Shown here piece after piece: positions 1 to 8,750 of a stretch of DNA of 64,000 nucleotides. The stretch spans positions 62,001 to 126,000 of the forward strand of contig NZ_ATVS01000004.1 in NCBI RefSeq assembly GCF_000420845.1. The letters are read 5' to 3'. The notes under the pieces were generated by a model. It searched no databases. It was not told the DNA's origin and saw only the letters and a program-made list of their open reading frames with translations. Each line of letters starts with the position of its first letter. The first letter of the stretch is position 1. Origin of the DNA: Butyrivibrio sp. AE3009 (GTDB taxonomy: Bacteria > Bacillota > Clostridia > Lachnospirales > Lachnospiraceae). The position numbers and the translations under genes were made by a program.

Positions 1-184
1 TGTAGCCAATGGCCTGAGCAAATCTCGTCCAGGCAGCCTGAGTGGTGCCGGAGAGTCTCGCCAGTTCTTTTATCGGATATTGGAAAAGATCGTCTTTCCT
101 CTCCAAAACATAATCCGCAACCAGTCTTTCGGAACTTGGGAGCGTATTGTAACAGCTTTTGATCTTTTCACTAACTATATTCAT
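1..184 (-). CDS. RpiR/MurR-type transcriptional regulator, N-terminal part (runs off the left edge)
   Basis: The first 61 codons of a minus-strand gene are present; the rest lies outside the window. The start ATG (184-182) has GGAGG about 10 nt upstream. The visible part begins MNIVSEKIKSCYNTLPSSE and contains a helix-turn-helix of the form PIKELARLSGTTQAAWTRF followed by AQAIGY. This matches the N-terminal domain of the RpiR/MurR family, where a shared SIKELA...VRFCRKLGY pattern is followed by a C-terminal SIS sugar-phosphate-binding domain. Such proteins usually control sugar or amino-sugar catabolism. The SIS domain is not visible, so the ligand cannot be guessed. Confidence 0.75.
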   Translation of the reverse strand, partial: MNIVSEKIKSCYNTLPSSERLVADYVLERKDDLFQYPIKELARLSGTTQAAWTRFAQAIGY

Positions 185-408
185 AGTACTTAGCCTCCAC
201 CTCATAAATATTAAGGTTATACTTTACTATTTTTAGTATATATCAAAATTTCATTCAAAAACGAAATAAAATTGCAAACTTTTTATAAGGAAATATTAAA
301 CTTTTATAAACACGTGACATAGATGAATATTTATGCTATATTTGATTTTAGGAATGATTACTGATTTTGTGTATGAGATGATTTTTTCAAATTACCAGGA
401 GGTGATAC

Positions 409-801
409 ATGGCGCTGAAATACAGTAAGCAGAGAGCTATGATCAAAGATTTCCTGCAGGATCGAAAGGACCATCCCACAGCTGAAGTAGTCTATAACAG
501 TATCCGCGAGATTTATCCCAAGATAAGCCTTGGAACGGTCTACCGCAATCTTGTGCTCCTATCCGATATAGGAGAGATCGCAAGATTCAGAGTGGGCGAT
601 GGCTATGAGCATTTTGACTGGGATGTAAGGAATCACAATCACTTTATCTGTAACTGTTGCAAGCAGATAACGGACATTGAAATGGATGACATCAGCGAGA
701 GGATCGATGAGGTGGCAGGCAAGACTTTTCCGGGAAAGATCGAAGGGCATAAGATCTATTTCTACGGTATTTGCGAAAAATGTCTTGAGCAAAACAGGTA
801 A
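409..801 (+). CDS. perR: PerR-like Fur-family peroxide/metal regulator
   Basis: A 130-residue Fur-family repressor with a perfect ribosome site (AGGAGGTGAT, 5 nt before ATG). The N-terminal winged helix (about 1-65) includes HPTAEVVY and SLGTVYRNL, typical of the family DNA-recognition helix. The metal centre is PerR-like: His22, Asp70/72, His76 and His78 sit where PerR has its regulatory Fe/Mn ligands, and C81xxC84 plus C122xxC125 form the structural zinc site. In PerR, iron-catalysed oxidation of the histidines releases DNA. The gene lies 66 bp ahead of a rubrerythrin on the same strand, a classic PerR target. I infer PerR rather than Fur or Zur from this context and the HNH-type ligand spacing. 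Confidence 0.85.
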   Translation: MALKYSKQRAMIKDFLQDRKDHPTAEVVYNSIREIYPKISLGTVYRNLVLLSDIGEIARFRVGDGYEHFDWDVRNHNHFICNCCKQITDIEMDDISERIDEVAGKTFPGKIEGHKIYFYGICEKCLEQNR

Positions 802-867
802 TGTTTATACGAAACAGGTGTGCAGCAAATGCACTTTTTGCGCAGAGCGCAAGAAAGGAGACACAAT

Positions 868-1407
868 ATGAAATGGGTATGTCAGGTATGTGGTTATGTT
901 CATGAGGGAGATCAGCCCCCGGAGGCTTGTCCTGTATGTAAGGCTCCTGCAGAGAAGTTTACTAAGCAGGAAGGCGATAAGGTATGGGCTTGCGAACATG
1001 TTGTTGGTGTAGCTTCTACTGCTCCCGAGGAAATAAAGAATGGCCTCAGAGAAATGTTTAACGGTGAGTGTACCGAAGTTGGTATGTACCTTGCAATGTC
1101 AAGAGTAGCTATCCGCGAGGGATATCCCGAAATTGGTGCATTCTTTGAGAAGGCTGCATGGGAAGAGGCTGAACATGCTGCTCATTTTGCAGAGCTTTTA
1201 GGTGAAGTTATCACAGATTCCACCAAGAAGAATCTGGAGCTTCGTGCAGATGCAGAGTATGGCGCTACTCAGGGCCGTGCTGATCTTGCCAAGAAGGCAA
1301 AAGCTCTTGATCTCGATGCAATCCATGACGCTGTTCATGAAATCGGACGCGATGAGGCTCGCCACGGCAAAGCCTTCGCAGGACTTCTCGCCCGTTACTT
1401 CAAGTGA
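868..1407 (+). CDS. Reverse rubrerythrin (N-terminal rubredoxin-like domain, then diiron domain)
   Basis: A 179-residue protein. I chose ATG 868 because GAAAGGAG lies just upstream and the protein then begins MKWVCQVCGY; an upstream in-frame start would add an implausible leader. Two CxxC pairs in residues 1-25 (CQVC, CPVC) form a rubredoxin-type FeS4 site. The rest is a ferritin-like four-helix bundle with glutamates and EAEH/DEARH motifs that bind a diiron centre. Having the rubredoxin domain first defines the 'reverse' rubrerythrins of clostridia, which act as NADH-dependent peroxidases and defend against oxygen. It follows the PerR gene, so peroxide-responsive control is likely. Confidence 0.92.
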   Translation: MKWVCQVCGYVHEGDQPPEACPVCKAPAEKFTKQEGDKVWACEHVVGVASTAPEEIKNGLREMFNGECTEVGMYLAMSRVAIREGYPEIGAFFEKAAWEEAEHAAHFAELLGEVITDSTKKNLELRADAEYGATQGRADLAKKAKALDLDAIHDAVHEIGRDEARHGKAFAGLLARYFK

Positions 1408-1446
1408 TTGTATGGCTACCAGGTAGTCGGTGGTGATTATTAGGAC

Positions 1447-1554
1447 GCCCATCTCGGCGGGTCTGTGGCGATATTTGGAAAACTTATCTCACGGTGCTAA
1501 ACGCTTCTGTGAGATAAGTTTTCCAAATATCACCGCAGATCCGCCGAGATGGGC
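1447..1554. repeat. Long foldback repeat (46-nt arms), related to the 45.3-46.2 kb elements
   Basis: Arms 1447-1492 and 1509-1554 match at 43 of 46 positions around a 16-nt loop. Two of the three mismatches would be G-U pairs in plus-strand RNA. The tip (1486-1507) is 20/22 identical to 45414-45435 in the foldback after deoD, but the rest of the conserved ~100-nt core is missing here. It lies between rubrerythrin and a minus-strand gene, and the right arm is followed by TGTTTTATT, so it may end rubrerythrin transcription. The remainder of the gap (1555-1703) shows no gene or clear motif. Confidence 0.85.
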
Positions 1555-1703
1555 TGTTTTATTGCTACCACTACCTATGGGGGATTCATAGTGGCAATCA
1601 CTTTCAGTTGTCGAATCCGTCTTCAATCTGGGGGTGGGAATGAATCATAGTTCCAGACAATTTAAGTTATAAGATATAGTGATGATTTGGTGAGAAAGCG
1701 GAT

Positions 1704-1734
1704 AAAAAAACAGCCCCGACTCGAATCAGGGCTG
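1704..1734 (-). terminator. Rho-independent terminator of the Ig-like protein gene
   Basis: On the minus strand CAGCCC pairs with GGGCTG around a partly paired loop, followed by seven T. It lies 13 nt after the stop codon at 1748. Confidence 0.8.
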
Positions 1735-1747
1735 CGGAAAGTTTAGA

Positions 1748-2212
1748 TTATTCTGTTACTGTGTTTTCTGTAACAATAACTTTCTTATGAGGTGTCTCAA
1801 GGGAGCCGTCCTTGGTTACGGCGTAGATCTCTGTCTCGCCGGGGGCTACACCGAGGATTACGCAGTATACACTGTTGGCGCGGGTTATACGGTCAAAGGT
1901 TACTTCTGCAACATCAGGGTTGGTGCTTACGAATACAACGTCTTCCTCTGTAAGAGTTGCACCTTCGCTGAGCTCAACCTTTGCGAAGATTCCTGTGTCC
2001 TGCTTTCTCATGCCAATCTCAAGATCGTCAAGGTTTGAAAGAACCAGTGACTTGATGGCTGCCTCTTCTGAGCTAGCCTCTGCTGCTACAGCAACTTCCT
2101 CTTCATTATTCTCTGAATTCTGTGTCTTACCGGAAACTGTATAAACAAGCACACATACAAGTACAAGTGCTACAGCGCCGAGAATCCACTTAATAGCATT
2201 TTTCATTTTCAT
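1748..2212 (-). CDS. Membrane-anchored protein with bacterial Ig-like (Big_2-like) domain, unknown role
   Basis: A 154-residue protein. ATG 2212 is chosen because AGGAGA lies 8 nt upstream and the product then starts MKMKNAIKWILGAVALVL, a single membrane segment at about 5-26. A low-complexity acidic and alanine-rich stretch follows (30-50). The C-terminal half contains VFVSTNPDVAEV and GVAPGETEIYAVTKDG, which read as a bacterial Ig-like fold of the Big_2 type. There is no cysteine lipobox, so it is probably an N-terminally anchored surface protein. No function can be given. It is transcribed alone and has its own terminator. Confidence 0.7.
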   Translation of the reverse strand: MKMKNAIKWILGAVALVLVCVLVYTVSGKTQNSENNEEEVAVAAEASSEEAAIKSLVLSNLDDLEIGMRKQDTGIFAKVELSEGATLTEEDVVFVSTNPDVAEVTFDRITRANSVYCVILGVAPGETEIYAVTKDGSLETPHKKVIVTENTVTE

Positions 2213-2404
2213 CTCATTTTCTCCTGATATAAAGATATAATCTCGCTTTAACTTTTTTTCAAAGTGCAACTTAGCTATTTTATCATATTTATAGCTACTG
2301 TCAATTAGCAAAAATTCATCGTAACTTCCGCAATAACAGACAAGCGCCGGCCCCGATATAATGCGATACTTATTCTATGGTAATTCTATGGAGGTATGAA
2401 AATT

Positions 2405-3262
2405 ATGGAATACGTATTTGAGATGCCTGCCAAAATGCTGGCAGAAACAGACAAAAAGGGGACTGTGGAGAGATTCGAATACGACAGCCGCACCTATGAT
2501 GAGAAGGATGAACCTATTCACAAAGGGGCCTTCGTATATCTTCCCACAGGTTATGACAAGACTAAAAAATACAACGTTCTCTATCTTCTTCACGGAGGCG
2601 GATTTGGCGAAGAGTGGTGGCTTAAGATGTTCCCGGATACAGTTACCATCCTGGACAACATGATAGCTGAGGGACTGTGCGAGCCCTGCATCGTGGTAAC
2701 TCCTACTTTCTATCCTTCGGAAGAGATAATGCACGATGAGGGGAGACCCAACGAGGATGTATGCGAGAATTTCAAGACCGAGCTCAGAAAAGACCTGATC
2801 CCTTCCTTTGAAAAACAGTATGCAACCTACGCAGAAGGCGACGTTTCCGAGACAAACCTCGTAAACACCAGAACCCACAGAGCTTTTGCCGGACTTTCAT
2901 TGGGTTCAATGACAACCTATCGCGCTGCTTTTTACAACAACTTCGATCTGTTCTCCTGGTATGGACCATTTTCCGGATGCTGCGGCCCCTTCGGAGATCA
3001 CGACAAGGAGGTTAGCCGTATCTGCGAAACCCTCAAGGATGGTTATGCAAAAGGACTTACCCTGGACTACATGTTCTGCTGCAACGGAGATCAGGACATG
3101 GCCTTTGCAGAACACAAGGAGATCATGGACAGAGCTGAAAAAGAGAGCGAGTTCCTTGAAAAGGGCAAGAACTACGACTTCTTCATTATCCCCGGTGGCG
3201 TTCACGACATGAAAGCATGGCAACTCCACTTATATCACGCTTTACAGGTATTTTTTAAATAA
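2405..3262 (+). CDS. Putative esterase, alpha/beta hydrolase of the esterase-D / feruloyl esterase (CE1-like) type
   Basis: A 285-residue protein without signal peptide. ATG 2405 is preferred over ATG 2396 because GGAGG (2390-2394) is 10 nt from 2405 but only 1 nt from 2396. The oxyanion strand LYLLHGGG (residues ~59-66), the nucleophile elbow GLSLGS (Ser165) and a late histidine in PGGVHDMKAW (~265) fit the PF00756 esterase family, which includes CE1 feruloyl and acetyl-xylan esterases. A role in processing imported plant-wall fragments is plausible because the window also holds a secreted xylanase, but this is inference. It ends in its own terminator. Confidence 0.8.
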   Translation: MEYVFEMPAKMLAETDKKGTVERFEYDSRTYDEKDEPIHKGAFVYLPTGYDKTKKYNVLYLLHGGGFGEEWWLKMFPDTVTILDNMIAEGLCEPCIVVTPTFYPSEEIMHDEGRPNEDVCENFKTELRKDLIPSFEKQYATYAEGDVSETNLVNTRTHRAFAGLSLGSMTTYRAAFYNNFDLFSWYGPFSGCCGPFGDHDKEVSRICETLKDGYAKGLTLDYMFCCNGDQDMAFAEHKEIMDRAEKESEFLEKGKNYDFFIIPGGVHDMKAWQLHLYHALQVFFK

Positions 3263-3275
3263 TTATTAAATAGAA

Positions 3276-3305
3276 GGCTGCAAGCTTTTGCAGTCTTTTA
3301 TTTTT
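3276..3305 (+). terminator. Rho-independent terminator of the esterase gene
   Basis: GGCTGCAA pairs with TTGCAGTC (one G-U) around GCTT, followed by TTTTATTTTT, 14 nt after the stop codon. Confidence 0.85.
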
Positions 3306-3357
3306 GCTATAATGTTGGTATGTAACATATCCATGTGCGTTATTTCGGAGATGTGAA

Positions 3358-4521
3358 ATGCTTGAAGCCCAGATAAAACCGCTGATCACCCTGATAATTG
3401 CCATTTATCTGATCACGCTGTGCATTATCTATTCCAGGACCAATGAAAATATCACCGACCAGAGAGAGTCATTTGCATTTAAAGGTATGCTTTTTTCCTT
3501 TATGCTATATGGCCTTGTTGATCTGCGCTTTACCAATGATAATTTTTACGCCGACTTCCCCCATTGGTTTACAATGCTGGTGACGGAGCTTGGCTTTGCC
3601 ACCATGAGTTTATCCTGCTATTTCTGGTTCATCTACGTATCCTCCGATACTAAACCAAGAAGGAAATTTGCGCAGCTGTGGTATATCGCCACTTCTCTTC
3701 CTCTTCTTGTAAGTTTTGCATTCATATTCACTCCGCTTAACAAAAATCTCTTTGTTATAACCGATACCCTGGAGCTAAGACCTATACTCTTTTTCCTCAC
3801 CTGGATGGACTACATCTATCTCATTCTGGCAACTATCATTTCCCTGATCAAAAGGCACAGAGCCAAGACCAGGATTGAGAAAAGAAGGTACGGAAGCCAG
3901 ATCCTGTTTATTCTCTTCTTTACAGTAAGCGGCTTCATGGTGGGATTTCTTATGAATCTTCCCTCTATCGAACTGTGCATTATTCCAATTGTACTTAAGA
4001 TTTTTGTGGAAATTCAGGATTCCAAGATCTATACCGACGCACTGACAAGGCTTAATAACAGAAGAAGGATCAGCGACTATATCAACGAAGAGCTTCCAAG
4101 CTGCAGCCTAGAGAAGCCTCTGTGCATAATCATGATAGACATCGACTTTTTCAAGAGTATCAACGATATACTTGGCCACGAAGAGGGCGACAGAGCCCTG
4201 ATCGCCTTCTCCAATGCTCTTACCAAAGTAACCCAGTCCAAGGACGCCATGGCATCAAGGTGGGGCGGCGATGAGTTCGTTATCGCCGGCAAGGATATGA
4301 GTATTGCCGAAAATCTGAGAGAGAAGATATCCAAGGAACTGGAAAAAAATTCGAATCTGTCCTTTACACCGTCTTTCAGCATCGGTATCTACAAATGTAC
4401 TACACCTTCCGTCAGAATCGATGATGCACTTGTGGCGGCGGATGCGGAGCTGTATAAGGATAAGGAGATACAGCATCAGAAGACGGAAGAATTCCATAGA
4501 CAACTAAATAAAGCAAAGTAA
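3358..4521 (+). CDS. Membrane diguanylate cyclase (GGDEF)
   Basis: A 387-residue protein. About six hydrophobic segments fill residues 5-215 (an uncharacterised membrane sensor), followed by a GGDEF domain (~222-385). The motif GGDEF is intact at 303-307, the metal-binding aspartates DID are at 261-263, and GHEEGD is present, so the enzyme should make cyclic di-GMP from two GTP. The inhibitory RxxD site normally five residues before the motif reads SKDA, so product feedback at that site is probably lost. No EAL or other output domain is attached. CGGAG lies before the ATG. It converges on murG, with a REP palindrome between them. Confidence 0.9.
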   Translation: MLEAQIKPLITLIIAIYLITLCIIYSRTNENITDQRESFAFKGMLFSFMLYGLVDLRFTNDNFYADFPHWFTMLVTELGFATMSLSCYFWFIYVSSDTKPRRKFAQLWYIATSLPLLVSFAFIFTPLNKNLFVITDTLELRPILFFLTWMDYIYLILATIISLIKRHRAKTRIEKRRYGSQILFILFFTVSGFMVGFLMNLPSIELCIIPIVLKIFVEIQDSKIYTDALTRLNNRRRISDYINEELPSCSLEKPLCIIMIDIDFFKSINDILGHEEGDRALIAFSNALTKVTQSKDAMASRWGGDEFVIAGKDMSIAENLREKISKELEKNSNLSFTPSFSIGIYKCTTPSVRIDDALVAADAELYKDKEIQHQKTEEFHRQLNKAK

Positions 4522-4541
4522 AGACGTGAGATGACAAGGGG

Positions 4542-4622
4542 ACGGTTGCGAGTCAATGGGGACGGTTCTTTGTGACTCGCTACGTGAGTCACAAAGAACC
4601 GTCCCCATTGACTCACAACCGT
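4542..4622. repeat. REP-like palindrome 1 (GGGGACGGTTCTTTGTGACTC family)
   Basis: Arms 4542-4578 and 4586-4622 (37 nt, one mismatch) around a 7-nt loop. The core GGGGACGGTTCTTTGTGAC is shared with the palindrome at 13884-13971. It fills the gap between the convergent cyclase and murG genes and ends 4 nt from the murG stop codon, so it probably also ends both transcripts. Repeats of this type are known as REP sequences mobilised by RAYT (Y1) transposases; no such transposase is in the window. Confidence 0.85.
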
Positions 4623-4626
4623 TCTT

Positions 4627-5703
4627 TTACTTCGCTTCTTCGTTAATAATCTGCACAATCGTATTCGTCGCACTATGCAGATTACTCTTACTCATATTCT
4701 CAATATATTTCTCACGGTTCTCGAACAGATCCTGAATAGTCTCAACCAAGATATCCTCATCAAGATCATCATTGTCTATAACCAATGAAAAGCCCTGCTG
4801 CTCGAAGCTTCGTGCGTTCAGCATCTGGTCTCCGCGGCTTGCCTTGGTGGACAGCGGGATCAGGATGTTGGGCTTTTTGAGAGCCAGCAGCTCGCAGATA
4901 GAATTGGCTCCGGCTCTTGATACTACGATATCAGCCATTGCAAATATATCCTTGAGTTCGTTCTTAACATACTCAAACTGCTTGTAGCCGGGAACCGAGA
5001 GCTTCAAGTTATCCATCTTCTCTTTTCCGCAGATGTGTACCACATTGAACTGTGGAAGGAGCCTCGGAAGCGCATATCTTACGGTCTCATTCACTGACTG
5101 TGCTCCGAGGCTACCGCCGATTACCATTAGTACAGGCTTGTCATCGGTGAATCCGCAGAACTTCTTGCCTTCTTCCTTGGAGCCCATACCCAGCTCTTCT
5201 CTTATGGGCGTTCCGGTAAGAACCGCCTTGTCTGCAGGAAGAACCCTCATGGTCTCAGGGAAGTTACAGCAGATCTTCTTAGCTCCGGTCATGCTGAGCT
5301 TGTTGGCAAGTCCCGGTGTCATATCTGATTCATGGACGATATAAGGAATCTTCAGAAATCCTGCAGCCCTAACAACAGGCACACTTACAAATCCGCCCTT
5401 GGAAAAGACCACATCGGGATGAATCTTCCTAAGGAGCTTGACCGCCTCCGTAAATCCCTTGAGTACTCTGAAGGGATCAGAAAAATTCTTTGGATCAAAA
5501 TATCTTCTGAGCTTGCCGGTGGCAATTCCGAAATAAGGAATGTTGTAATCCTCGATAAGCTTCTTCTCAATACCGTTATAGGAGCCTATGTAAAAAATCT
5601 CGTAGCCTGCTTTTTTAAGGGCAGGAATCAGTGCGATATTGGGAGTTACATGTCCCGCACTTCCGCCGCCTGTCAGTACTATAGTCTTTTTATTCTCACT
5701 CAC
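4627..5703 (-). CDS. murG: UDP-GlcNAc:lipid I N-acetylglucosaminyltransferase MurG
   Basis: A 358-residue GT28 glycosyltransferase that adds GlcNAc to undecaprenyl-PP-MurNAc-pentapeptide (lipid I) to give lipid II on the inner face of the membrane. The N-terminal Rossmann domain opens with LTGGGSAGHVTPN, the family's glycine-rich lipid/phosphate loop. The C-terminal domain has GGSLGAQSVN and SRAGANSICELLALKKP, the UDP-GlcNAc-binding signature. Length is normal. It is not in a dcw cluster here. The only same-strand neighbour is a TSCPD gene 27 bp upstream. A REP palindrome directly follows the stop codon. Confidence 0.96.
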   Translation of the reverse strand: MSENKKTIVLTGGGSAGHVTPNIALIPALKKAGYEIFYIGSYNGIEKKLIEDYNIPYFGIATGKLRRYFDPKNFSDPFRVLKGFTEAVKLLRKIHPDVVFSKGGFVSVPVVRAAGFLKIPYIVHESDMTPGLANKLSMTGAKKICCNFPETMRVLPADKAVLTGTPIREELGMGSKEEGKKFCGFTDDKPVLMVIGGSLGAQSVNETVRYALPRLLPQFNVVHICGKEKMDNLKLSVPGYKQFEYVKNELKDIFAMADIVVSRAGANSICELLALKKPNILIPLSTKASRGDQMLNARSFEQQGFSLVIDNDDLDEDILVETIQDLFENREKYIENMSKSNLHSATNTIVQIINEEAK

Positions 5704-5730
5704 GATTGTTTTCCTTCTTTTTCTTCGGCC

Positions 5731-5976
5731 TTAAGCCTGTTTCATAGCCTCTTCGATGGCATAGGAGAGCTGATCGGGACATGAAGTATCCTTGAATCCG
5801 CACTTGATTCCGCGAAGCTTTGCAATAGCATCCTCGCCCTTCATTCCTTCAACCAGCTTGGAAACGCCCTTAAGATTGCCATTGCAGCCGCCGGTAAAGC
5901 TGACGCTCTTTATGATTCCACCTTCAACATCAATGTCGATCTGTGTTGAACAGGTTCCTTTTGTCTTGTAAACCAT
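5731..5976 (-). CDS. TSCPD-domain protein (TIGR03905-type), unknown function
   Basis: An 81-residue protein with the motif TSCPDQL near residue 63, which gives the family its name, and further cysteines in CST, GCNG and KCGF. The same domain is found at the C-terminus of some adenosylcobalamin ribonucleotide reductases and as standalone proteins of this size in Firmicutes. The conserved cysteines suggest metal or thiol chemistry, but no activity is established for the small forms. AGGAGAT precedes the ATG. It is probably co-transcribed with murG downstream. Confidence 0.88.
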   Translation of the reverse strand: MVYKTKGTCSTQIDIDVEGGIIKSVSFTGGCNGNLKGVSKLVEGMKGEDAIAKLRGIKCGFKDTSCPDQLSYAIEEAMKQA

Positions 5977-6041
5977 TGTAAATATCTCCTTAGAACTTAT
6001 AAAACTTCATAATTCAATTCATGATACCACTTTTTTCTGAA

Positions 6042-6063
6042 AGGGGACAGTCCCCTAGCTGAC
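6042..6063. repeat. Probable remnant of a REP palindrome
   Basis: AGGGGACAGTCCCCT is a short palindrome followed by GACTCA, the same building blocks as the full REP palindromes at 4542 and 13884. It abuts the stop codon of the minus-strand SGNH gene, as the other two abut murG and trpA. Confidence 0.55.
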
Positions 6064-7164
6064 TCAATTATGAAGAAGTCCCTGCTCTTCGTAAGGGATG
6101 ATCAACTCATTAACCACATCTTCGGAAAATTGCGCTACGCCGTCAAGAATCTCTTCATAATTCTCAAGTGTCATCTCATCCTCGCCGGCGATCATTTTAT
6201 CCAGCATCCGCCTGTTGATCTTTGGAGAAAAATGAATGGTATCCATGTAATTATCAAGGTTGGTAGCCACTTCTCTGTCATTCTGGAAGCAGAAGATACG
6301 CACATTGTCATAGGCTAAAAGAGCTTTCGTCATCTCTTTTTCATTGTAAATGTATGCATCTCTCTCGCCGCTTCTGACAATTCCGTCCCACCACAGCATC
6401 GAATAGGTTGGATAAAAGAATACAAACTGCGTCTCCGGATGGGCCTTGACCTGACTTGTCAGAAGCTCGATGTTGGCATCAAGCTCCGCCCGGTACACAT
6501 CTTTTTCCATCATAGGAGCTGTTTCCTCCAGCCTGTTGTATAGGCCAAGGGCCAGCTCCGGGCCAAAGCTCTTCCACTTAGCCCAGTTGTAAGATAGATT
6601 CTCGTTGTAATCCCCTATAAAGGAATTGGCCAGCTGATAGGGAATCTTCTCAAGAAGAACGTCCTTGTTAAAAAGGTACTTCACATCATTGAAGGGATTC
6701 TTATCATACAGGTACATGGGGCAGCCTGTGGATTCATAGGTTGGCTCTGCAGACGCCGAAAGTGATGAAGGATCTATGTTGTAAAAAACATATTTGATAT
6801 CATGACTCTCATAGGCAGCATCCAGAAGATAGCACAGATCTGCTGTTGCTCCGTAGGATCTGATGGCCTTGATTGATCTTACATTGTAGGCCTCATCGTA
6901 CCAGGAATTGTCATTGTTTTCCATAACTGAGGAGCCCACCAGGAGAGCATCATAGTCAAAATTCCTCAGCGTCCCGATGCACTGGTATTCCTTGTCGTTA
7001 AGAACTGCCTTAAGACCAAACCAGGGCTTGTGGTAATGATAGAAAGGGTCAAAAACGTAGACCGTGCCTCCTATCAGAACCGCCACCGCCAGAATGGTTA
7101 TCAGCAGCCTTTTTATAAATGAAGTTGATGTATGTTTATTAGCCTTATTCATAGGTTTACTCAT
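6064..7164 (-). CDS. SGNH/AlgJ-DltD-like membrane-anchored protein, partner of the MBOAT acyltransferase
   Basis: A 366-residue protein with one membrane segment (~18-37) and an extracytoplasmic remainder. LLVGSSVMENND (~75-86) resembles the serine block of SGNH hydrolases, and MDTIHFSP (~310) resembles the DxxH block. Such proteins pair with MBOAT acyltransferases (AlgI-AlgJ/X, DltB-DltD) and complete O-acylation of a cell-surface glycan. It begins 6 nt after the MBOAT stop codon, so the two are translationally linked. The glycan and acyl group cannot be told from sequence. Confidence 0.8.
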   Translation of the reverse strand: MSKPMNKANKHTSTSFIKRLLITILAVAVLIGGTVYVFDPFYHYHKPWFGLKAVLNDKEYQCIGTLRNFDYDALLVGSSVMENNDNSWYDEAYNVRSIKAIRSYGATADLCYLLDAAYESHDIKYVFYNIDPSSLSASAEPTYESTGCPMYLYDKNPFNDVKYLFNKDVLLEKIPYQLANSFIGDYNENLSYNWAKWKSFGPELALGLYNRLEETAPMMEKDVYRAELDANIELLTSQVKAHPETQFVFFYPTYSMLWWDGIVRSGERDAYIYNEKEMTKALLAYDNVRIFCFQNDREVATNLDNYMDTIHFSPKINRRMLDKMIAGEDEMTLENYEEILDGVAQFSEDVVNELIIPYEEQGLLHN

Positions 7165-7170
7165 TCCCCA

Positions 7171-8688
7171 TCAGAACTGGAAATAGATGAAGGTGCTTAC
7201 GTTTGAGAGAGAAACGAAGGACCAGATAAAAATCAGTGTAAGGAAGGCAATTGTCTTGCCGTCACGCCTTAATGTCTCCACCATTTCCTGCGTATTCTTC
7301 CTGGTCATGACGATAGCGCTGATCAGAAGAATAATCACAAAAGTAGTAACATAAATAATGTTCATGACTCCGTCGCTCATATGGAGCTGGGTTGCAAGCT
7401 GTCTTGGAAGATAGTTCTCAGCAAGCTTCATATTCTCTGAGGTCTTATACAAAAATCCCGGATAGGTGAAGAAAAAGAACTGCTTGAACATCTGGATCGC
7501 ATAGGTCATGTTCTGTGATCCGAAGAACACCAGTGATACAACGAACATTATAAAAGTAAAGGCATTGCCAAGACTGTGGGGAATCCAGAGAAGAGGTTCT
7601 TTTCTGAATAGGAACTTGCCGCTCTTGTTGCCATCTTTATCCTTGACTCCCACAATTCCCAGGTTGTCCCAAACCACAAGAAGTCCCTGCATAAGGCCCC
7701 AGCAGATATAGGTCCAACCTGCTCCGTGCCATAATCCGGACAGAGCAAATACTATAAGGACATTGATCATAGTCCTGATCTTGCCCTTCCTGCTACCCCC
7801 AAGAGGAATATACACATACCTTATGAAAAATCTGGAGAGCGTCATATGCCAGCGCTGCCACAGTTCCTTGGGTGTTGCAGCCTTGTAGGGCGAATTGAAG
7901 TTCACGGGAAGCTTGTAGTTAAGCATAAGGCTGACGCCGCTTGCCATATCGCAGTAACCTGAGAAGTCAAGATAGATCTGGAAGGTATAGGCCAGCATCA
8001 CCAGCGTTACGGTTATGGTGTCAAGATAATAGGTGTAGTGGAAACCATAGACAACCACTTTGGACAGAGTGTCCGCCAGAATCGCCTTTTTGCCCAGACC
8101 AATGATAAAGGACATGAGACCCTTGGCAAAATTGTCTGCATCAAAGCGCCTAAGGCTCTTATCCTCGAACTGGCTGATCATCTCCTCATGGAAGGCGATG
8201 GGACCCTGAATGAGCTTGGGAAAATAAACAGTGTACATAACATATTTAAGAACAGGATAGTGAGGCGCCTTGCCATTTGCCCTGTCAACGATAAAAGAGA
8301 TCTGTCCAAAGGTAAAAAAGCTGATACCAATAGGCATAAGGATCTGTCTCGCAGTAAGAGTCCCTCCTGTCAGGGCATTAACGTTATCCACAAAAAATCC
8401 CAGGTATTTGAAATAAAAAAGAAGTGCAAGATTAAATAAAACTCCTACTGTCTTCAGCACTCTTTTGCCGGAAATCCTGTCCATAAAAAAGCTAAGCAGA
8501 TAGTTACCTGCCATGCTCACAAGAAGTATCACAAGAAAGGATGCTCCAAAGGAATAATAGAAATACAGTGACATAAGACATAAAAATACATCCGCCACTG
8601 CAAACTTCTCAAATCTATTGAATATGTACCATCCTGCCAGAAGTGCCGGCAGAAACAGTAATATAAACTGAAAGGAATTAAAACCCAT
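7171..8688 (-). CDS. MBOAT-family membrane O-acyltransferase (AlgI/DltB-like)
   Basis: A 505-residue protein with about ten or more membrane segments. Conserved blocks include FPKLIQGPI, the re-entrant region WQRWHMTLSRFFIRYVYIPL and SGLWHGAGWTYICWG, whose His321 is the family's catalytic histidine. MBOAT proteins of this group move an acyl group (often acetyl) across the membrane to an exported polysaccharide, with help from an SGNH partner encoded immediately downstream. The pair forms a two-gene operon. The product could be an O-acetylated capsule, teichoic acid or peptidoglycan; nothing nearby decides between these. Confidence 0.92.
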   Translation of the reverse strand: MGFNSFQFILLFLPALLAGWYIFNRFEKFAVADVFLCLMSLYFYYSFGASFLVILLVSMAGNYLLSFFMDRISGKRVLKTVGVLFNLALLFYFKYLGFFVDNVNALTGGTLTARQILMPIGISFFTFGQISFIVDRANGKAPHYPVLKYVMYTVYFPKLIQGPIAFHEEMISQFEDKSLRRFDADNFAKGLMSFIIGLGKKAILADTLSKVVVYGFHYTYYLDTITVTLVMLAYTFQIYLDFSGYCDMASGVSLMLNYKLPVNFNSPYKAATPKELWQRWHMTLSRFFIRYVYIPLGGSRKGKIRTMINVLIVFALSGLWHGAGWTYICWGLMQGLLVVWDNLGIVGVKDKDGNKSGKFLFRKEPLLWIPHSLGNAFTFIMFVVSLVFFGSQNMTYAIQMFKQFFFFTYPGFLYKTSENMKLAENYLPRQLATQLHMSDGVMNIIYVTTFVIILLISAIVMTRKNTQEMVETLRRDGKTIAFLTLIFIWSFVSLSNVSTFIYFQF

Positions 8689-8750
8689 TTATACTCTCCA
8701 TCTGATATTATCCGAAAAGAGTATAACATATTTGCTGCTATCCTTAAACG

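Noticed and set aside
3358-4521. Intact RxxD feedback site in the diguanylate cyclase
   Set aside because: The residues at that position read SKDA, so the site is not present.
4542-4622. REP palindromes considered as insertion sequences
   Set aside because: They contain no coding capacity and no target duplications are visible; they are short nonautonomous repeats.
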